A DNA stretch of 64,000 nt. Origin: Streptomyces sp. WAC08241. GTDB lineage: Bacteria > Actinomycetota > Actinomycetes > Streptomycetales > Streptomycetaceae. The notes beneath the pieces were generated by a model. That model was not told the origin of the DNA and made no database searches. It was given only the letters and a program-made list of their open reading frames with translations. Both the position numbers and the translations under genes were made by a program. Within the stretch, counting starts at the first letter, position 1, and every line of letters starts with the position of its first letter. Positions 58,600 to 64,000 of the stretch are shown here, piece by piece. Location: the NCBI GenBank assembly GCA_007858575.1, contig CP042279.1, positions 5,148,501-5,212,500 on the forward strand, in the 5' to 3' direction.

Positions 58600-59579
58600 C
58601 ACAACCCCGACCAGTCGCAGGACGTCACGGCGGGCGAGGTCCTGGCCCCGTACCTCCATGCCCGCGCCGCGGACTTCCTCCGCGGCCTGCGCCTGCACGG
58701 CGAGAGCGGCTCCGACACCGCCGGGCGGAGGAGGCGGCCCGTACGCTGCGGGCCGCCGCCCGCCGGATCGGCGGCACCCTCCACACCTTCCGGCCGCTGC
58801 TCGACGCCGCCTGGGCCGACGAGCTGCGCACCGAGCTGGTCTGGCTCTCGGGCACCCTGGCCGTGGAGCAGGCCTGCACCTCCCGGCTCGTCCGCCTGGT
58901 GGACGCGCTGTCCCGCCTGTCGAACGGCGGCGGGCCTGTCCCCGCCGCCCGCGGCAGCGAGTCCGCCGGGCTCTCGGTCGGCGCGGCCCGGGCCGGCGCC
59001 CTCCTGGAGCGCCAGCTCACCCTGGCCCGTACGCGCGCCCACTCGGCGGCCCTCCAGGCGCTCGGCTCCTCCCGCTTCCACGCGGTCGCGGACGCCGTCG
59101 CCCTCCTGGCCTCGGAGGTCCCGCTCGGACCCGCCTCCGCCGCGCCCGCCGCCGAGGTCCTGGACGCCTCCGCCGGGGTGGCCGAAAGGCGCTTCCTGGA
59201 CGCGGTCGCCACCCTCCCGCTGACCCGGGCGGCCCACCCGTACAACGCCGACGCCCTCGCCCTCGCCGCCGGCGAGACCCAGGACGCGCCCTGGCACCAG
59301 ACCCGGCTGCTGCTGCGCCTGCACCGGTACGCCGCCGAGGCGCTGCACGCCGGGGGCGAGCCGGACCCCGTCCTGTACGAGGCGGCCCGCGCCCTGGACC
59401 GGCACCGCGACGCCGCCGAGGCCGCGGCGGCCGCGTCCGCCGCCGCCCGCACCCCGCGCATCGCCCCGGCGACCGCCTACGCCCTCGGCGTCCTCCACGC
59501 CGACCAGCGCCACGAGGTCGAGGCCGCCCGCTTCGCCTTCCAGCGCGCCTGGCGCAGAACGACGGCCCCGGTCCCGTGA
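58597..59579 (+). CDS. CHAD-domain protein
   Basis: GTG 58597, VHNPDQSQDVTAGEVLAPYL; after a missing G near 58728 the helical bundle continues AARTLRAAARRIGGTLHTFR, DAAWADELRTELVWLSGTLA and LARTRAHSAALQALGSSRFH. CHAD domains bind polyphosphate through conserved basic residues and His, and sit on polyphosphate granules. The gene directly follows ppk, and its stop overlaps the NUDIX start (GTGA), so the three form one operon. About 327 residues. Confidence 0.92.
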
Positions 59580-59989
59580 CCGCCCCGACCCCGATCCTGG
59601 CGGCGGGCTGCGTCCTGTGGCGCCCGTCGCCCTCGGGCGGGGGCATCGAGATCGCGCTGGTCCACCGCCCCAAGTACGACGACTGGTCGCACCCGAAGGG
59701 GAAGCTGAAGCGCGGCGAGACGGCGGAGGAGTGCGCGCTGCGCGAGGTCCTGGAGGAGACGGGCCGGCGCTGCGCACTCGGCCCCCGCCTCTCGACGGTC
59801 CGCTACACGGTGGCGGGCCGCCCCAAGGAGGTCGCCTACTGGTCGGCCCGCGCCCTCGACGGCTCCTTCACCCCGACCCGGGAGGTCGACACCCTCCTCT
59901 GGCTCCCCCCACCCCTGGCCCACCCCCACCTGACCCAACCGAGGGACCGCGACCTCCTGGACGAGGCACTGACGACGACCCGCTTCTGA
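59576..59989 (+). CDS. NUDIX hydrolase of the ppk operon
   Basis: Intact, 137 residues from GTG 59576: VTAPTPILAAGCVLWRPSPS, PKYDDWSHPKGKLKRGETAE and ECALREVLEETGRRCALGPR, the G-x5-E-x7-R-E-x-x-E-E NUDIX box. The H-P-K-G-K-L-x-x-G-E pattern resembles mycobacterial MutT1 and diadenosine- or diphosphoinositol polyphosphate hydrolases. In mycobacterial MutT1 a histidine phosphatase domain follows; here it is absent. Co-transcribed with ppk and CHAD, so a polyphosphate-like substrate is plausible. Confidence 0.9.
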   Translation: MTAPTPILAAGCVLWRPSPSGGGIEIALVHRPKYDDWSHPKGKLKRGETAEECALREVLEETGRRCALGPRLSTVRYTVAGRPKEVAYWSARALDGSFTPTREVDTLLWLPPPLAHPHLTQPRDRDLLDEALTTTRF

Positions 59990-60179
59990 AACGCCACCAC
60001 GCGACCGCCCCGCCGCCGACGGCGAGCACCGCCCACGGGAAGACCCGCACCTTGCCTCCCACCCGCACGGGCGGTGCGAGTGGAAAACGACCCGGCCGGA
60101 GGCCGGAAACGAGCCGACCACGGTCACCCCACCCCGGCCGCCGCCCGCCCAAGGGCCCCGCACCGGGGCTTCCGGCACG

Positions 60180-60223
60180 GTTCACTTCCCGTTCACCCTC
60201 CCCGTCGACCGCTTCACCTGTTC
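60180..60223 (+). promoter_or_regulatory. PHO box of pstS
   Basis: gttcacttccc and gttcaccctcc (60180-60201) are perfect adjacent 11-base PhoP units, with degenerate units ccgtcgaccgc and ttcacctgttc after. A taattt at about 60228 suits a -10, and pstS starts at 60351. The site is the standard pst operator of streptomycetes. Confidence 0.9.
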
Positions 60224-60350
60224 TGCCTAATTTCGGCCTTACGAGGTGCTCGGAGCACAGCGAAGCACCCGCCAAACCGACACACGCCGCCGTAGAACGT
60301 TCAGGACACTCGGTCCGCGACAGGGCGGCTTCTGGAAGGAACACCCGAAA

Positions 60351-61492
60351 GTGAAGCTTTCGCGCAAGAACGGGCTTCGCGCCTCCGCGATCGGTGCCCT
60401 CGTCGTCTCCGGCGCCCTGGTCCTCTCGGCGTGTGGCTCGGACAACAACACGGAGACCCCGGCCAAGGACGGCGACACCAAGTCCTCGGCCGCCGCCTCG
60501 AGCATCGCCTGCGAAGGCGCCAAGGGTCAGCTTCTCGCCGCCGGCTCCAGCGCGCAGAAGAACGCGATGGACCTGTGGGTCAAGAACTTCCAGGCCGCCT
60601 GCTCCGGCGTCGAGATCAACTACCAGGCCATCGGTTCCGGCGGCGGCATCACCAAGTTCAACCAGGGCCAGGTCGCCTTCGCGGGCTCCGACTCCGCCCT
60701 GAAGGACGAAGAGGTCGCCGAGTCCCAGAAGATCTGCAAGGGCGGCAAGGGCGTCAACCTGCCCATGGTCGGCGGCCCCATCGCCATCGGCTACAAGCTG
60801 GAGGGCGTGGACAACCTGGTCCTGGACGCCTCCACCATCGCCAAGATCTTCGACAACAAGATCACCAAGTGGAACGACCCGGCGATCGCCAAGCTGAACC
60901 CGGGCGCCAAGCTCCCCGCCTCCACCATCCAGGCCTTCCACCGCTCCGACGAGTCGGGCACCACCCAGAACCTGGGCAGTACCTCTCGACCGCCGCCGCG
61001 GCCGACTGGAAGCACGACCCGAAGTCGAAGTCGTGGCCCGCCCAGGGCGGCCAGGCCGCCAACGGCTCCTCCGGCGTCGCCACCGCGGTCAAGGACGCCG
61101 AGGGCTCCATCGGCTACTTCGAGCTCTCGTACGCCACCGCGAACAAGATCTCCACGGTCGCCATCAACACCGGCGCCGCCGCCCCGGTCGCCGCCTCCTC
61201 GGAGAACGCCTCCAAGGCCATCGCCGCCGCCAAGGTCAAGGGCACCGGCAGCGACCTGGCCCTCTCCCTCGACTACGCCACGAAGGCCGAGGGCGCCTAC
61301 CCGATCGTCCTCGTCACGTACGAGATCGCCTGCGACAAGGGCAACAAGGCGGAGACCCTGCCGACCCTGAAGGCCTTCCTCAACTACACCGTGAGCGAGG
61401 AGGGCCAGAAGGTCCTCGCCGACGCCGGCTACGCCCCGCTCCCGGCCGAGATCGCCGCCAAGGTCCGCACGATCGTCCCCACCCTGTCCTGA
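60351..61492 (+). CDS. pstS: Phosphate-binding lipoprotein PstS
   Basis: GTG 60351 after ggaagga. Signal peptide with lipobox GALVVSGALVLSACGSD, then the binding protein: LLAAGSSAQKNAMDLWVKNF, YQAIGSGGGITKFNQGQVAF, FAGSDSALKDEEV and IQAFHRSDESGTTQNLG (phosphate-binding Ser/Asp/Arg). Ends YAPLPAEIAAKVRTIVPTLS. A C is missing at about 60977 (gggcag for gggccag). First gene of the pst operon, with the PHO box upstream; high-affinity phosphate uptake. Confidence 0.97.
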
Positions 61493-61600
61493 CCCCGGCC
61501 GGCCGGCCCCTGACCTCCCGTGGAGGGGCCGGCCCGGCATCCGGTGCACCGCCGCCAGGAGCCGTACGACCCGTACCGGCCCCGCAGACCGGAGAAGCAG

Positions 61601-62572
61601 ATGGCCACCACCACACCAGAGCTCAAGAGGAGCCGGAGCGCCAAGAGCGCCTCCCGCCCCGGAGACCGCGTCTTCAGCGGCCTCTCCCGGGGTTCCGGCA
61701 TCACCCTCCTCGTCATCATGGCCGCGATCGCGGTCTTCCTCAGCTACCGCGCGGTCCTCGCCATCTCGAAGGACAGCACGAACTTCTTCACCACCTTCGA
61801 GTGGAACCCGGCCGGCGACCCGCCGGTCTTCGGCATCGCCGTCCTCGCCTTCGGCACCGTCGTCTCGTCGGTCGTCGCGATGGTCATCGCCGTGCCGGTC
61901 GCGATCGGCATCGCTCTCTTCATCTCGCACTACGCCCCGCGCCGGCTCGCCAAGCCGCTCGCGTACGTCGTCGACCTGCTCGCCGCCGTGCCCAGCATCA
62001 TCTACGGCCTCTGGGGCGCGATCTTCCTCGTCCCCTACCTGGCCGGCCTGAACGAGTGGCTCGACCAGTACCTCGGCTGGACCTACGTCTTCGACAAGTC
62101 CCAGGACGGCGTCGCCCGCAACCTCTTCACCGTGGGCATCCTCCTGGCGATCATGATCCTCCCGATCATCACCAACGTGACCCGCGAGGTCTTCCTCCAG
62201 GTCCCGAAGATGCACGAGGAGGCCGCCTCGCCCTCGGCGCCACGCGCTGGGAGGTCATCCGCATGTCGGTGCTGCCCTTCGGCCGCTCCGGCATCATCTC
62301 CGCCTCCATGCTGGGCCTCGGCCGCGCGCTCGGCGAGACCATGGCCGTCGCCGTGGTCCTCTCCCCAGCTTCCTCATCTCGGGCCACCTGCTCGACCCGG
62401 GCGGCGGCACCTTCGCCCAGAACATCGCCGCCAAGTTCAACGAGGCCAACGAGTTCGGCCGGGACGCCCTCATCGCGTCCGGCCTCGTCCTCTTCGCCAT
62501 CACCCTGCTGGTCAACGGCGCGGCCCGCTGGATCATCGGCCGCCGCAAGGAGTACTCGGGGCAGCGGCATGA
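61601..62572 (+). CDS. pstC: Phosphate ABC permease PstC
   Basis: ATG 61601 with ggagaagcag upstream. Six membrane helices; VFGIAVLAFGTVVSSVVAMV, YVVDLLAAVPSIIYGLWGAI and the EAA loop MHEEAALALGATRWEVIRMS followed by SASMLGLGRALGETMAVAVV. Three one-base losses (near 62224, 62366 and 62558) interrupt the frame; the last restores SGAAA at TGA 62570. Overlaps pstA start by four bases (ATGA). Confidence 0.95.
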   Translation: MATTTPELKRSRSAKSASRPGDRVFSGLSRGSGITLLVIMAAIAVFLSYRAVLAISKDSTNFFTTFEWNPAGDPPVFGIAVLAFGTVVSSVVAMVIAVPVAIGIALFISHYAPRRLAKPLAYVVDLLAAVPSIIYGLWGAIFLVPYLAGLNEWLDQYLGWTYVFDKSQDGVARNLFTVGILLAIMILPIITNVTREVFLQVPKMHEEAASPSAPRAGRSSACRCCPSAAPASSPPPCWASAARSARPWPSPWSSPQLPHLGPPARPGRRHLRPEHRRQVQRGQRVRPGRPHRVRPRPLRHHPAGQRRGPLDHRPPQGVLGAAA

Positions 62573-63640
62573 GCCACGCCATTCAGGACCGTCCGCTCTC
62601 GGTGGCCCCGCGCGGCGGGTCCTCTCCCACGCCCGCCTCCCCCGCTGGATTCCCCGCGGCCGTCGCCGTCGGCTCCGTCCTCGCGGGCGTCGGCATCGGC
62701 CTCGCCGCCGGCTGGCACAGCAAGGTCCAGTGGGGCCTGGTCTCCGCCCTGCTCTTCGTCCTCGTCACGTACGCCCTGACCACCAAGGTCGAGGGCAGCC
62801 GCCAGGCCAAGGACCGCGTCGCCACCAGCCTCGTCTGGGTCTGCTTCGTCCTGGCGGTCGTCCCGCTGCTCTCCCTCGCCTGGGTCACGATCAGCAAGGG
62901 CGCGGCCGTCCTCGACGGCTACTTCCTGACCCACTCGATGAACGGCGTCCTCGACGCCGAGGCCGGCGGCGGCGTCTACCACGCGCTGCTCGGCACCATC
63001 GAGCAGGTCGGCATCGCGACCCTGATCGCCGCCCCGATCGGCCTGCTGACCGCGGTCTACCTCGTCGAGTACGGCGGCGGGAGGCTCGCCCAGGCCGTCA
63101 CCTTCTTCGTCGACGTCATGACGGGCATCCCGTCCATCGTCGCGGGCCTCTTCATCCTCGCCACCTGGAACCTGATCCTGGGCTTCGGGCCTCCGGTTTC
63201 GCCGGCGCGATGGCCCTCGCCATCCTGATGATGCCGGTCGTGGTCCGCTCCACCGAGGAGATGCTCAAGCTCGTACCGAACGAGCTCCGCGAGGCCTCCC
63301 TCGCCCTCGGCATCCCCAAGTGGCGCACGATCCTGAAGGTGGTCCTGCCCACCGCGATCGGCGGCATCACCACGGGCGTCATGCTCGCGGTCGCCCGCAT
63401 CACCGGCGAGACGGCCCCGTCCTGCTCCTCGTGTTCGGTACGAAGCTCATCAACCCGAACCCCTTCGAAGGCGCCCAGTCCTCCCTGCCGCTCTACGTGT
63501 ACGAGCAGTACGCGGTCGGCACCGACGCCGCCGTGGCCCGCGCCTGGGCCGCCGCGCTCGTCCTGATCGCCTTCGTCATGATCCTCAACCTGGTGGCCCG
63601 CGGCATCGCCCGCTGGAAGGCCCCGAAGACCGGCCGCTGA
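62569..63640 (+). CDS. pstA: Phosphate ABC permease PstA
   Basis: ATG 62569, MSHAIQDRPLSVAPRGGSS is the cytoplasmic N-tail. Permease helices include PAAVAVGSVLAGVGIGLAAG, VATSLVWVCFVLAVVPLLSL and QAVTFFVDVMTGIPSIVAGL; the EAA loop is LREASLALGIPKWRTILKVV. Single G and C losses near 63190 and 63418 shift the frame. Ends IARWKAPKTGR at TGA 63638. Forms the channel with PstC. Confidence 0.95.
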
Positions 63641-63664
63641 CCGCGGCAATTGGAAGTGATCCCC

Positions 63665-64000
63665 ATGGCCAAGCGAATCGACGTCAGCGGCCTCTCCGCC
63701 TACTACGGCGCCCACAAGGCGATCGACGACATCTCGATGACCGTCGAGCCCCGCTCCGTGACGGCCTTCATCGGCCCGTCCGGCTGCGGCAAGTCCACCT
63801 TCCTGCGCACCCTGAACCGCATGCACGAGGTCACCCCCGGCGGCCGCGTCGAGGGCAAGGTGATGCTGGACGACGAGAACCTGTACGGCACGAACGTCGA
63901 CCCGGTCGCCGTGCGCCGCACGGTCGGCATGGTCTTCCAGCGCCCGAACCCCTTCCCCACCATGTCGATCTTCGACAACGTGGCGGCGGGCCTGCGCCTG
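63665..64000 (+). CDS. pstB: Phosphate ABC ATPase PstB, N-terminal part
   Basis: ATG 63665 after tggaagtgat. MAKRIDVSGLSAYYGAHKAI, Walker A in TAFIGPSGCGKSTFLRTLNR, then GRVEGKVMLDDENLYGTNVD and the Q-loop region GMVFQRPNPFPTMSIFDNVA, all exact for PstB. Cut off by the window edge after residue 112, before the signature and Walker B. Powers the PstCA channel. Confidence 0.96.
   Translation, partial: MAKRIDVSGLSAYYGAHKAIDDISMTVEPRSVTAFIGPSGCGKSTFLRTLNRMHEVTPGGRVEGKVMLDDENLYGTNVDPVAVRRTVGMVFQRPNPFPTMSIFDNVAAGLRL

Overview
This window is high-GC DNA (about 72 percent by eye) with strong third-position G/C bias, frequent GTG starts, convergent gene pairs and typical actinobacterial genes: the mycothiol genes mshA and mshD, CarD, RsiG, GlnR, and a PhoR-PhoP pair divergent from phoU. 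It is almost certainly a Streptomyces chromosome core region. From memory, the gene order follows the S. coelicolor stretch from phoP/phoR/phoU to glnR, ppk and pstSCAB, running the same way here.

Layout. 1-4582: carD end, a secreted lipoprotein, then phoR-phoP facing phoU across a promoter with duplicated PHO boxes. 4700-13000: a variable stretch with two GNATs, a NucS-like nuclease, a lipoprotein, an IS256-family insertion, a 134-base palindrome and truncated regulator/SDR remnants. 13000-30220: gpmA, an MFS exporter, a metallo-beta-lactamase-fold hydrolase, YbjN and mshA, a methyltransferase, an NlpC/P60 hydrolase, a SpoIIE-type phosphatase, DUF2516, an Ala/Lys-rich protein with an XRE regulator, several small enzymes and regulators, and a HelD/HelR-type helicase. 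30268-33919: a pair of TetR regulators divergent from a drug-type ABC exporter. 33953-44291: an Eis-type acetyltransferase, RsiG, dtd, YgfZ, a Fur-family regulator, a nitrobindin-like protein, and a sulfur module (DsrE-like, DUF3099, DUF1416, sulfurtransferase with a leader peptide), then DUF2993, a membrane protein and a MoaD/ThiS-like protein. 44676-53925: glnR, a LacI regulator, a surface protease with a two-component system, PI-PLC, 5'-nucleotidase and mshD. 53965-64000: an autoregulated GntR/ABC operon, then the phosphate block ppk, CHAD, NUDIX and pstSCAB (pstB cut by the window edge).

The ends belong together functionally. PhoR-PhoP near the left end is expected to act on PHO boxes seen upstream of phoU and of pstS; PPK and the CHAD protein handle polyphosphate, and PI-PLC and 5'-nucleotidase can release phosphate. 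GlnR is the nitrogen regulator.

A dominant caution: most genes, including essential-type housekeeping ones, carry one or more single-base indels that break the frame. The breaks sit mostly in C or G runs, and two or three further breaks are TAG stops at places that should be sense. Flanking protein sequence is intact on both sides, so I read them as assembly or base-calling errors, not gene decay. Broken genes are given as one span with the shift stated. I did not find a clear-cut new defence or biosynthetic system; the more interesting items are regulatory: a cysteine-type leader peptide, nested palindromes, the double RsiG motif, an 8-base repeat in the phoU leader, and shared operator half-sites.
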